DNA from: Bacillus sp. CH140a_4T
Lineage (GTDB): Bacteria; Bacillota; Bacilli; Bacillales; Bacillaceae_G
Direction: 5' to 3'
Assembly: GCF_008923725.1 (NCBI RefSeq)
Contig: NZ_WBPF01000013.1
Span: 620,001 to 684,000 of the forward strand
Length of the DNA stretch: 64,000 nucleotides
This document shows positions 56,312 through 64,000 of the stretch, piece by piece. The position numbers and the translations under genes are program-made. Below the pieces are notes generated by a model. It was not told the DNA's origin. It did not search any database and saw only the letters and a program-made list of their open reading frames with translations. Position 1 is the stretch's first letter. Each line of letters begins with the position of its first letter.

Positions 56312-56824
56312 TTAGTATTTTTCTAATACTAATACATCGTAACCATCTAACATTTTACGACCATCTAAGTAAGTAAGCTCTACTAAGAATGCAATTCCTG
56401 CTACAACTCCGCCAAGTTCTTCAACTAGCTTAATTGTCGCTTCAATTGTTCCACCTGTAGCTAATAGATCATCTGTAATTAATACGCGTTGACCTGGCTT
56501 AATTGCATCTTTATGGATTGTTAAAACATCTTTACCATACTCTTTACCGTAGTCAACTGTAATTACTTCACGTGGTAATTTTCCTAATTTACGAACTGGT
56601 GCAAAACCTACTTCTAGTGCATAAGAAACTGGGCAACCGATAATAAAGCCACGTGCTTCTGGCCCTACTACAACGTCAATGTCTCTTTTCTTTGCATACT
56701 CAACGATTGCATCTGTTGCTGCTTTGTATGCTTTACCGTCGTTCATTAACGGTGTAATGTCTTTAAATACAATACCTTCTTTTGGATAATCCGGTACAAT
56801 TGCGATATGTTGCTTGAAATCCAT
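56312..56824 (-). CDS. apt: Adenine phosphoribosyltransferase
   Basis: Protein of 170 residues that salvages adenine to AMP with PRPP. The PRPP-binding loop is [15 protein letters not shown] (about 119-133). P-E-A-R-G-F-I-I-G and V-R-K-L-G-K-L-P are substrate loops. Family start and end residues match, and the length is standard. It lies 47 bp after recJ on the same strand, the conserved Firmicute order recJ-apt-relA. Confidence 0.96.
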   Translation of the reverse strand: MDFKQHIAIVPDYPKEGIVFKDITPLMNDGKAYKAATDAIVEYAKKRDIDVVVGPEARGFIIGCPVSYALEVGFAPVRKLGKLPREVITVDYGKEYGKDVLTIHKDAIKPGQRVLITDDLLATGGTIEATIKLVEELGGVVAGIAFLVELTYLDGRKMLDGYDVLVLEKY

Positions 56825-56871
56825 ATTTCTGAATCCTCCTCAGATCTAAAAGGTTTGTAAATACAAATCCT

Positions 56872-59211
56872 TTACCCTAACTGTTCTACTTCTTTATGAT
56901 TACGAATCGTTTCAAACCATGTATATAGTTGCTGATATGTGCTATAAACCAATTCTTTTTCTAATTGTAAGTGGTTCATTTTCTCACGATATGTGTTCGA
57001 TTCAATTAAATCACGCTTTTGTTTTTTGTCTGCCATAAAAATGACGCCATCTTTTATTGTAACAAATTCTAACTCAAAAAACACCTGTGTCATGAAATTT
57101 ACTGTATCTTTTGACCAACCTTTATGTCGACATAGTTGTTCTCCATATTGTCTTAAAGAAAATGGTGCTTTTTGGTTCAAGAACGAATAGTACCATTTAA
57201 AATGTTCCCTCGTTGGAACAGTACTAAATAAATGATTATTCTCTTGATAAAATAGCGTATAAATTCGCGACGGGAACCCCACTTTAAATAAATCTCGTAA
57301 TTCATCTGTTCCTTTTGGCAAATCAAGTAACACGATGTATTGATCGTCTAAATGAGTTACTTCTGATGCATGCATAATATGCTCTTTATAGTCTTCTAAA
57401 GAAAATTTATTCAACACCTCTTCAGAAAAATACACCATCGTTATTTTTTCTTTCGGAAGTTCTGCTACATTCGCTTCTACGTTACGCATACTACGCCAAT
57501 CAAATAATTGCCACGCCTCTACCGCAATATCTTGTACCATTAATTGCGGCTTCTTAAAATTATTCCATTCATTGATAGATGCTTCCCCTATTACAGATAC
57601 CTTTGCAACTGGAGAAATTTCTTTCGCATACGCACCAAAACCAAATCCGATTGTGTCCAGTGTTGCTTGTCCATCACGAAGAGCCATTTTCAAATGAGAA
57701 CCGTCGGATCCGATTGCTCGAATACTTTCTAGCTCTGCATCCTTCACTGCAATACGTGGTTTTGGATTTCCAACACCAAATGGCGCTAACTTTTGCATAT
57801 CTTCAATTGCTGCAAGTGTTACATCTTCCACTTTACAAAAGACATCAACAGATGTAATTGGAATAAAATCTTCTTCCGCTAAAATTGTATCCGCTTGTTC
57901 ATTTAAGCGGCGGCGTAATTCATCTACATCATTCATATGTAGCGTCATTCCCGCTGCCATCGGATGCCCTCCGAAGTGTGGCAATAACTCTCTACAATCT
58001 GACAAGTTTGCGAACAAATCAAATCCTGCAATACTACGTGCTGAACCTTTTGCTGTTTCTTTTACAGGATCAATGCTTAATACAATCGTCGGACGATAGA
58101 AACGTTCAACTAATTTAGAAGCGACAATTCCAATTACACCTGGATTCCATCCTTCTTTTGCAAGCACTAGTACTTTATTGTCTTCAGGCGGAAAATTATT
58201 TTCCACTTCAGCGATAGCTTCTTCTGTAATTTGCTTTACAATATCTTTTCGCAGTTTGTTCAGCTCATCAATTTCTTCAGCCAGCTCTTTTGCTTCTTCT
58301 GGATCATCTGATAATAAAAGATGTACAGCCGGCGTAGCATCTTCTAAACGTCCAACTGCATTAATACGCGGTGCGAGTGAGAAGCCAATACTCTCTTCTG
58401 TAATTTCACTTTGCGAAACGTTAGCAACTTTAAATAGCGCCTTTAATCCAATATTTTTCGTCATGCGCATATGTTTTAAACCGCGTTTCACTAGCAATCT
58501 ATTCTCACCATGAAGTGATACTAAATCGGCTACTGTACCAATCACTGCAATTTCTAATAAATGTTCTGGTACACGGCCTAATAGTGCATGTGCAACTTTA
58601 AACGCAACACCTACACCAGCTAAATAGTGAAACGGATACACACCGCCATCTAATTTCGGATGAATAATTGCAAGTGCTTCTGGCAATTCTGGTGGCGGCT
58701 CATGGTGATCTGTAATAATAAGATCTACCCCAAGTTCCTTCGCTACCTTCGCTTCATGTACTGCTGCGATACCAGTATCGACAGTAATAATTAGTGAGAA
58801 TCCTGCGCTATGTGCCCAACGAAATGCTTCTTCGTTTGGTCCATATCCTTCTGTAAAACGGTTTGGAATATAAAATTCTACGTCGGCACCTAATTCTTGC
58901 AAGGCAAGATATAACACAGTCGTACTACTTACTCCGTCCGCATCGTAGTCACCAAATATTAATATTTGCTCTCCATTTTGAATCGCCTTATTTACACGTT
59001 CTACCGTTCTATCCATTCCTTCTAATAAAAATGGATCATGAAATTCTTGATTTTCTGTATTTAAAAAATCTAAAATCTTATCTTCTGTATCTAATCCTCT
59101 ACCGAGGAATAACGAAACGACAAGTGGTGATAATTGTAATTTACTTGCTAACTCACTCACTCGCTCATCATTATATTCTTTTTCTTTCCAACGCGTCTTC
59201 GGTTGTAACAC
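56872..59211 (-). CDS. recJ: Single-strand-specific DNA exonuclease RecJ
   Basis: Protein of 779 residues. The DHH-phosphoesterase domain has metal-binding motifs F-G-D-Y-D-A-D-G-V and I-T-D-H-H-E-P-P, with G-G-H-P-M-A-A-G in the DHHA1 domain. The extra C-terminal region (about 560-779) is typical of Firmicute RecJ. It degrades 5' single strands in recombination and mismatch repair. The start is GTG, chosen because AAGGGGTG lies five bases upstream. The frame continues 29 codons further back through the promoter and is rejected. Confidence 0.94.
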   Translation of the reverse strand: MLQPKTRWKEKEYNDERVSELASKLQLSPLVVSLFLGRGLDTEDKILDFLNTENQEFHDPFLLEGMDRTVERVNKAIQNGEQILIFGDYDADGVSSTTVLYLALQELGADVEFYIPNRFTEGYGPNEEAFRWAHSAGFSLIITVDTGIAAVHEAKVAKELGVDLIITDHHEPPPELPEALAIIHPKLDGGVYPFHYLAGVGVAFKVAHALLGRVPEHLLEIAVIGTVADLVSLHGENRLLVKRGLKHMRMTKNIGLKALFKVANVSQSEITEESIGFSLAPRINAVGRLEDATPAVHLLLSDDPEEAKELAEEIDELNKLRKDIVKQITEEAIAEVENNFPPEDNKVLVLAKEGWNPGVIGIVASKLVERFYRPTIVLSIDPVKETAKGSARSIAGFDLFANLSDCRELLPHFGGHPMAAGMTLHMNDVDELRRRLNEQADTILAEEDFIPITSVDVFCKVEDVTLAAIEDMQKLAPFGVGNPKPRIAVKDAELESIRAIGSDGSHLKMALRDGQATLDTIGFGFGAYAKEISPVAKVSVIGEASINEWNNFKKPQLMVQDIAVEAWQLFDWRSMRNVEANVAELPKEKITMVYFSEEVLNKFSLEDYKEHIMHASEVTHLDDQYIVLLDLPKGTDELRDLFKVGFPSRIYTLFYQENNHLFSTVPTREHFKWYYSFLNQKAPFSLRQYGEQLCRHKGWSKDTVNFMTQVFFELEFVTIKDGVIFMADKKQKRDLIESNTYREKMNHLQLEKELVYSTYQQLYTWFETIRNHKEVEQLG

Positions 59212-59218
59212 GAAATCA

Positions 59219-59256
59219 CCCCTTAACCTGTTCATTATACAAGACAGATTAAGGGG
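59219..59256. promoter_or_regulatory. Inverted repeat over the recJ promoter and ribosome site
   Basis: CCCCTTAACCTGT (59219-59231) and ACAGATTAAGGGG (59244-59256) pair at 12 of 13 positions. One arm contains the recJ ribosome site and the loop spans the -10. It could be an operator, or an RNA hairpin hiding the ribosome site if transcription begins upstream. Confidence 0.5.
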
Positions 59257-59262
59257 TGACAA
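59234..59262 (-). promoter_or_regulatory. Sigma-A promoter of recJ
   Basis: Minus strand TTGTCA (59262-59257), 17-bp spacer ending in TG, TATAAT (59239-59234). An extended -10 promoter just 22 bp before the GTG start. Confidence 0.7.
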
Positions 59263-59312
59263 TATAATGCAAACTACGCTGCAATATCTATATACCAAAA
59301 TGTTAATGATAT

Positions 59313-60206
59313 TTAATTTGGAGAATACGGATTTATATGTACAAACACATTTTGTACGTTATCTTGTTCCATAAGCGTTTCTTTCACATGCTTTCCAATG
59401 CGGTGCCCTTCTTCTACAGTAATGTATGGATCTACAGAAACTTTAATATCAACAATAACGTAATGACCATGCTCCCTTGCATATAAAGAACCGATTTTTT
59501 TCACACCATCTATTTGAAGTACTGCTTCTCTAAGCGGAACAACATCTTCCTCATGAAGAACATGATCAAGCGTTGCATGAATTGCTTCTGCCCCAATACT
59601 CCATGCCATTTTTGCAACAAGAAGTGAAACAAATAATCCTGCAATTGGATCGGCATATACAAGCCAATCTAACCCGAAATTACCACCCATAATCGCTGCA
59701 CAAATACCGATTAAAGCTGCAATTGAAGAAAACACATCCGAACGATGTTCATATGCATTTGCAATAATTGCATCACTATTTACCCTCTTCCCTAATCGGA
59801 ATTTATATTGAAACATTCCTTCTTTTACGACAATCGAAAGAACAACAGCAAAAATCGTAATTCCCTTCGGTGGTTCTAATTCTTGTGAAAAAGCTTTTAT
59901 AGATGAAATCGCTATCTCGATTCCCACAATAAATAACAATACTGCAACAATAATTGCTGAAATCGATTCCGCTTTACCATGACCATACGGATGATCTTCA
60001 TCAGGCGGCTGCTTTGCTGCTCGCAATCCAAAAAGCACAGCGAGCGAACCAATTACATCTGATGCAGAATGCACGGCATCCGCTAATAGTGCTTTACTGT
60101 TCCCAATATAACCAATTACCGCCTTTACAATCGCTAATATAATATTACCAACGATTCCGACAATAGCACCAAACTCGGCCTGTTTAAAACGTTCATCTTT
60201 TTCCAT
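59313..60206 (-). CDS. Cation diffusion facilitator family efflux protein
   Basis: Protein of 297 residues with six membrane helices. LLADAVHSASDVIG (helix II, about 41-54) and the matching N-A-Y-E-H-R-S-D-V in helix V carry the metal-site Asp and His. D-E-D-H-P-Y-G-H-G-K follows helix II. A cytoplasmic MTP-like domain starts near 210. Such proteins export Zn, Mn or Fe by proton antiport. The helix II/V residues resemble Mn exporters (MneP/MneS) as much as zinc ones, so the metal is left open. Separate from recJ by 101 bp. Confidence 0.9.
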   Translation of the reverse strand: MEKDERFKQAEFGAIVGIVGNIILAIVKAVIGYIGNSKALLADAVHSASDVIGSLAVLFGLRAAKQPPDEDHPYGHGKAESISAIIVAVLLFIVGIEIAISSIKAFSQELEPPKGITIFAVVLSIVVKEGMFQYKFRLGKRVNSDAIIANAYEHRSDVFSSIAALIGICAAIMGGNFGLDWLVYADPIAGLFVSLLVAKMAWSIGAEAIHATLDHVLHEEDVVPLREAVLQIDGVKKIGSLYAREHGHYVIVDIKVSVDPYITVEEGHRIGKHVKETLMEQDNVQNVFVHINPYSPN

Positions 60207-60326
60207 AATTAAAATCCCTTCTTTTCTTAACCTATCTTTTTATTGTAGCAAAAACAGCGATAACACCACCACTTTCTTCCATCTTCCTTTTGTTAAAAAG
60301 TTGCTATCTTATTGTATCCACAAACG

Positions 60327-60363
60327 AAAAAAGAGATGCCTCATAAAGAGACATCATCTTTTT
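60327..60363 (-). terminator. Terminator of secDF
   Basis: AGATG.../CATCT stem with inner CTC/GAG and a T-run on the minus strand, at the secDF stop. Confidence 0.65.
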
Positions 60364-62627
60364 TATACTTGTGGTTCAGATTCTACTTTCTCAACCTTCT
60401 TCTTGTTTTTTCCCTTTTTCAAACGACGGTTTTCAAGCATTAACCAAATTTGAGAAGCAACGAAAACAGAAGAGTACGTACCTACAACTAATCCAACAAG
60501 TAACGCAAACGAGAAGTTACGTAGTGACTCACTACCGAAGATAAGTAACGCAATTACTGGGAATAACACTGTTAATACGGTGTTAATCGAACGACCAAGC
60601 GTTTGACGAATACTTGCATTTACGATTTCTTCTAAGTCTTTTATATCGCGAACTCGTTTTTTCTGTTTGTATAATTCACGGTTTCTATCAAATGTAACAA
60701 TCGAGTCATTAATAGAATAACCGATGATCGTTAACACCGCAGCGATAAACGTTAAGTCTACCTCTAATTGGAAAATACTAAATATAACAATCATAACGAA
60801 CGCATCATGTAATAATGCAAGCACTGCAGATAATGCATACGTAAATCGGAATCGAATACTTACGTATAAAATGATAACCGCAGAAGCAATTAATACTGCG
60901 ATAAATGCATTTCGTGCAATTTCTTTACCAATTGTCGGTGAAACTGTACTTACGTTTGGATCTGTACCGTATTTATCATGGAAGAATGTTTTTGTTTTCG
61001 CAATTTCATCTTTTGATAGAACACCTAAAGTACGAACGGCGAAACCTTTATTGTCATCTCCAGTCGGTACAATATTTTCTTCCTTCACATCAATGTTCAA
61101 TTCTTTAAAATCTTTATGAACATCTGATACAGTAACTGATTGTTTTGATTGCAAGTCGATACGTGTACCACTCGCGAAGTCAATACCAAGATTCAATTTG
61201 AAAATTGGTAAAATAATTGCACCTGCAATTATAACTACAATCGAGAAAACAAGGAATTTATGACCGATATTTACGAAGTTAATACGATCAAATCTTGTCG
61301 GTGGATGTACTACACCTTTTGTTAATGGAATAATATCTTTTTGTTTCACACCAAAGTAGGCTGGTTTTTTATCGAAGTAACGGCTCTTTACAAGTAAACT
61401 TAGTAAGAAACGAGTACCGAATACGTTCGTAACGAAACCAACTAAGATACTTACGATTAAACTTGTTGCGAATCCTTTTACAGAGCTATTACCATAAACG
61501 AATAACACACCAGCTGCTGCAAGTGTTGTAATGTTTGCATCTAAAATTGTTGCTAATGAACGATGGTTACCAGCACGGAATGCTGACATCATTGACTTAC
61601 CAATTTTCAGCTCTTCTTTCAATCTCTCGTACGTAATAATATTCGCATCAACCGCGATACCTACCCCGAGCACTAACGCCGCAATTCCTGGCAACGTAAG
61701 AACCGCATGCATCCAGTTAAAGACAAGTAATGTAACGAAAATGTATAAACCTAACATAATCACCGCTACAATTCCTGGTAAACGGTAGAATACAAGCATA
61801 AATAAGAAAATAAGAGCGATACCAATCGCACTAGCAAAAATCGTTTGCTCTAACGCTTGTTGACCAAACTTCGCTCCAACAGATGTTGAATACATTTCTT
61901 TTAAATCAACAGGAAGTGCACCTGCATTTAATAAAGATGAAAGTTGTTTCGCACTTTCCACTGTGAAGTTTCCACCTACGATAGATACTTCAGCTTGGTT
62001 AAACACTTGGCTTACTGTTGCTGCTGATAGGAACTTCGGATTCGGCTTTGCAGATTCTGCTTTATACGAATCTTTTCCTTCTTCAAAATCAAGCCAAATT
62101 ACCATTAAATTCGTTGGTGGTGGCATTTTTGAAATTTTTTCAGTTACTTCACGGAATTTTTCAGCGCTCTTTAGTGTAAGACCTACGCTCGCACGGCCTT
62201 GCTCATCAAATGTTTGTTTCGCTCCGCCGCCTTTTAAATCCGTTCCGTCCATAAGAAGGTTGTCATCTACATCGCGGAATGTTAATTTCGCTTGTGTTGA
62301 TAACATTTCACGTGCTTTTTGCTGATCTTGTACACCAGCAAGCTGTACGCGAATTCGATCTTGCCCTTCGATTTGAATGTTCGGCTCACTTACACCGAGA
62401 ACATTGACACGATTTTCAAGAGCGCCTACTGTACTGACAAGTACGTCTCGATCGATTTTATCACCTTTTTTGGCTGGTTTTACTTCATATAGAATTTCAA
62501 AACCACCGCGAAGGTCTAGTCCTAGACTAATTCCTTTTGCTATGTCTTTTCCTGCCGCACCAATTACTCCACCGATTAATAAAACGATGAGGAAAAAGGC
62601 GGCAATTCTCGTACCACGCTTTGCCAT
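60363..62627 (-). CDS. secDF: Fused protein-export membrane protein SecDF
   Basis: Protein of 754 residues with SecD and SecF joined, as in Bacillus. The SecD half (1-about 420) has an N-terminal helix, the L-G-L-D-L-R-G-G motif, a large outer domain and five helices with G-V-G-I-A-V-D-A-N. The SecF half (about 450-754) has L-G-I-D-F-A-S-G-T and T-I-I-G-Y-S-I-N-D-S-I-V-T-F-D-R-N-R-E. Twelve helices in all. It uses the proton gradient to pull proteins out after SecA. The 270 bp between this and comN hold only leader sequence. Confidence 0.96.
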   Translation of the reverse strand: MAKRGTRIAAFFLIVLLIGGVIGAAGKDIAKGISLGLDLRGGFEILYEVKPAKKGDKIDRDVLVSTVGALENRVNVLGVSEPNIQIEGQDRIRVQLAGVQDQQKAREMLSTQAKLTFRDVDDNLLMDGTDLKGGGAKQTFDEQGRASVGLTLKSAEKFREVTEKISKMPPPTNLMVIWLDFEEGKDSYKAESAKPNPKFLSAATVSQVFNQAEVSIVGGNFTVESAKQLSSLLNAGALPVDLKEMYSTSVGAKFGQQALEQTIFASAIGIALIFLFMLVFYRLPGIVAVIMLGLYIFVTLLVFNWMHAVLTLPGIAALVLGVGIAVDANIITYERLKEELKIGKSMMSAFRAGNHRSLATILDANITTLAAAGVLFVYGNSSVKGFATSLIVSILVGFVTNVFGTRFLLSLLVKSRYFDKKPAYFGVKQKDIIPLTKGVVHPPTRFDRINFVNIGHKFLVFSIVVIIAGAIILPIFKLNLGIDFASGTRIDLQSKQSVTVSDVHKDFKELNIDVKEENIVPTGDDNKGFAVRTLGVLSKDEIAKTKTFFHDKYGTDPNVSTVSPTIGKEIARNAFIAVLIASAVIILYVSIRFRFTYALSAVLALLHDAFVMIVIFSIFQLEVDLTFIAAVLTIIGYSINDSIVTFDRNRELYKQKKRVRDIKDLEEIVNASIRQTLGRSINTVLTVLFPVIALLIFGSESLRNFSFALLVGLVVGTYSSVFVASQIWLMLENRRLKKGKNKKKVEKVESEPQV

Positions 62628-62897
62628 ATGTACCCTCTTTCTGCTACTAACACTTTAAATAAATCTCTTACGATTTACTTTTACACGTGTGCATACGCCT
62701 AGTTAGTAGACTTCCTTTCTATAATTTTGCTAGTTCATCACTAGCTGTGTCGGTAAGTTTTCCACAATACCTACACTTTCATTATTTATTTTTTCTCTTC
62801 ACTACCCCCTTTATATATAATCTTAGACATAATTATTTCCTCATTATCAATACCTATCATTATACTGCAAAAGGAAGAACAAACCAATTGCAGTTGG

Positions 62898-63182
62898 TTA
62901 TTTATTTTCATATTCATCAAATGACCAAAGTGGCGCTTGATATGCTTCAACAGTTAAATAATTCATATATTCATTAGTACTTACTCTTAATACATCATTT
63001 ACTAATTCATATAATCTAACATTACCGTTTATTTTTTTCCACTTCTTCACTTTAAGAAACTTCCAAATATCATCATCTGTTACTCGGTCATAACCGAACA
63101 TGTGAAACTCTTCTACTTTGCTTTCTAAAACGACTTGTAACTGTCCGCGGTATGATTCTACCAAAGCCTCTTTTTCTAACAT
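62898..63182 (-). CDS. comN: Post-transcriptional regulator ComN
   Basis: Protein of 94 residues. It corresponds to B. subtilis ComN (YrzD), which promotes comE mRNA accumulation at division sites, and sits in the same place between secDF and spoVB. The family pattern R-G-Q-L-Q-V-V-L-E-S-K-V-E-E-F and a D-D-I-W-K-F-L-K-V-K-K-W-K-K stretch are visible. The ATG was chosen because AAGGAG lies ten bases upstream; the open frame runs 22 codons further without a ribosome site. Confidence 0.85.
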   Translation of the reverse strand: MLEKEALVESYRGQLQVVLESKVEEFHMFGYDRVTDDDIWKFLKVKKWKKINGNVRLYELVNDVLRVSTNEYMNYLTVEAYQAPLWSFDEYENK

Positions 63183-63294
63183 ACATAAACATCTCCTTCT
63201 TATTTCAGCACGAAAAGTCGCTTTTAATCCCGCTCTAATGGACAGCAATAACTACTTTCAAGAGCACTCTCACACTTCACTCTCTTAAATGCTT

Positions 63295-63323
63295 GTCATT
63301 CTTGTCTCATACGTGCATATAAA
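63295..63323 (+). promoter_or_regulatory. Possible sigma-E promoter of spoVB
   Basis: GTCATTCT (63295-63302), 13 bp, CATATAAA (63316-63323) resembles the sigma-E boxes GTCATATT and CATACAAT. It lies 45 bp before the ATG. spoVB is a mother-cell gene, so this would fit, but the match is imperfect. Confidence 0.35.
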
Positions 63324-63368
63324 TTATTGTAAATCATTCCACTGATTTTGAGAAGGTAGGAGAAGACC

Positions 63369-64000
63369 ATGACGAGACAAAGCTTTTTAAAAGGCGCATT
63401 TATTTTAATGATAGCCGGCTTTATTACCAAAATCCTTGGATTTATTAACCGGATTGTAATGGCACGTATTTTAGGAGAAGAAGGCGTTGGTCTTTATATG
63501 ATGGCCGTTCCTACATTCATTCTAGCAATTACATTAACACAAATCGGCCTTCCTGTCGCAATCGCAAAATTTGTAGCAGAAGCGGAAGCTGTGAACGATA
63601 AACAAAGAGTTAAAAAAATATTAACAATATCATTAGCTGTTACATCCGTTATTAGTATCATTTTAACAATTGGAATTATGCTCCTCACACCTATTTTAGC
63701 AAAAACATTATTAACTGATGAACGAACGTACTATCCATTAATGGCCATTTTACCTGTCGTTCCTGTTATTGCCGTTTCTTCTGTTTTACGCGGTTATTTC
63801 CAAGGGAAACAAAATATGAAGCCTAGCGCTTACGCCCAAGTTATAGAACAAGTTGTCCGCATTACAATTATCGCTGTATGCATTCGTTTATTTTTACCTT
63901 ACGGCGTAGAATATGCTGCAGCTGGCGCTATGTTATCAGCCGTTCTCGGTGAAGTTGCATCGTTATTATTTTTACTCACTTTATTCCAGCGCGAAAAACA
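63369..64000 (+). CDS. spoVB: Stage V sporulation protein B (partial, runs off the window)
   Basis: The first 210 codons of a MATE/MOP-flippase-like membrane protein; the rest lies beyond the window. At least five membrane helices are visible, starting L-K-G-A-F-I-L-M-I-A-G-F-I-T-K-I-L-G. R-I-L-G-E-E-G-V-G-L-Y is the typical motif after helix 1, and R-G-Y-F-Q-G-K-Q-N-M-K-P is the MurJ/SpoVB-type loop. It is required for spore cortex synthesis, probably moving lipid-linked precursors. GGTAGGAG lies six bases before the ATG. Position after comN and secDF matches B. subtilis. Confidence 0.92.
   Translation, partial: MTRQSFLKGAFILMIAGFITKILGFINRIVMARILGEEGVGLYMMAVPTFILAITLTQIGLPVAIAKFVAEAEAVNDKQRVKKILTISLAVTSVISIILTIGIMLLTPILAKTLLTDERTYYPLMAILPVVPVIAVSSVLRGYFQGKQNMKPSAYAQVIEQVVRITIIAVCIRLFLPYGVEYAAAGAMLSAVLGEVASLLFLLTLFQREK

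Noticed and set aside
63494-63688. Minus-strand open frame inside spoVB
   Set aside because: Shadow of a transmembrane coding region on the plus strand.

Overview
The window is chromosomal DNA from a low-GC, endospore-forming Firmicute, almost certainly a member of the Bacillus cereus group. From about 18.7 kb to the right end the gene order is that of the Bacillus yrr/yrv region: mccB, mccA, mtnN, yrrT, yrzA, yrrS, pbpI, greA, udk, yrrO/N/M, mltG, yrzB, ruvX, yrzL, alaS, yrrI, recD2, yrrB, mnmA, iscS, cymR, rarA, tcdA, aspS, hisS, dtd, relA, apt, recJ, secDF, comN, spoVB. The left 18 kb is less syntenic. A repeat at 12059-12217 with the size and TTTAT flanks of the B. cereus-group element bcr1 also points to this group. 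The exact strain cannot be told. No rRNA, tRNA or CRISPR array was seen.

Left part (1-18.9 kb): a CHAT/caspase-like protein beside a histidine phosphatase; a secreted TolB-like propeller; a Vpr-type secreted subtilase; a phenylalanine hydroxylase/pterin dehydratase pair behind a candidate cre site; a catDE-like thiol/quinone stress pair; a cupin regulator; two acetyltransferases; a cluster of short repeats; a Fur-boxed siderophore importer operon (binding lipoprotein, permease, ATPase, ankyrin protein); and adhE behind two near-perfect Rex boxes. adhE splits the methionine-to-cysteine operon, lying between mccB and yrhC.

Core part (18.9-35.2 kb): sulfur recycling (yrrT-mtnN-mccA-mccB), cell wall genes (pbpI, mltG), greA, udk, the tRNA wobble-uridine hydroxylation/methylation set (trhP1, trhP2, trmR), and ruvX/yrzL/alaS behind a T-box. 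CymR, the expected repressor of the sulfur operon, is encoded 23 kb away next to iscS and mnmA.

Insertion (35.4-37.7 kb): a TnpB-only IS200/IS605-type element sits inside a small PH-domain-like gene. Removing 35562-37548 rejoins the gene in frame with no target duplication. The TnpB keeps its RuvC D-E-D residues but lacks the usual zinc ribbon, and is followed by a 287-nt structured tail. That tail probably gives an omegaRNA whose guide would be the 3' half of the broken gene, with TTTAT as the adjacent motif.

Right part (37.8-64 kb): yrrI, recD2, yrrB, mnmA-iscS-cymR, rarA, an RsfA-like regulator, tcdA, two tandem structured repeats of about 138 bp with a covarying outer stem, aspS-hisS behind a second T-box, dtd-relA, apt, recJ, a cation efflux protein, secDF, comN and the start of spoVB, which runs off the end.
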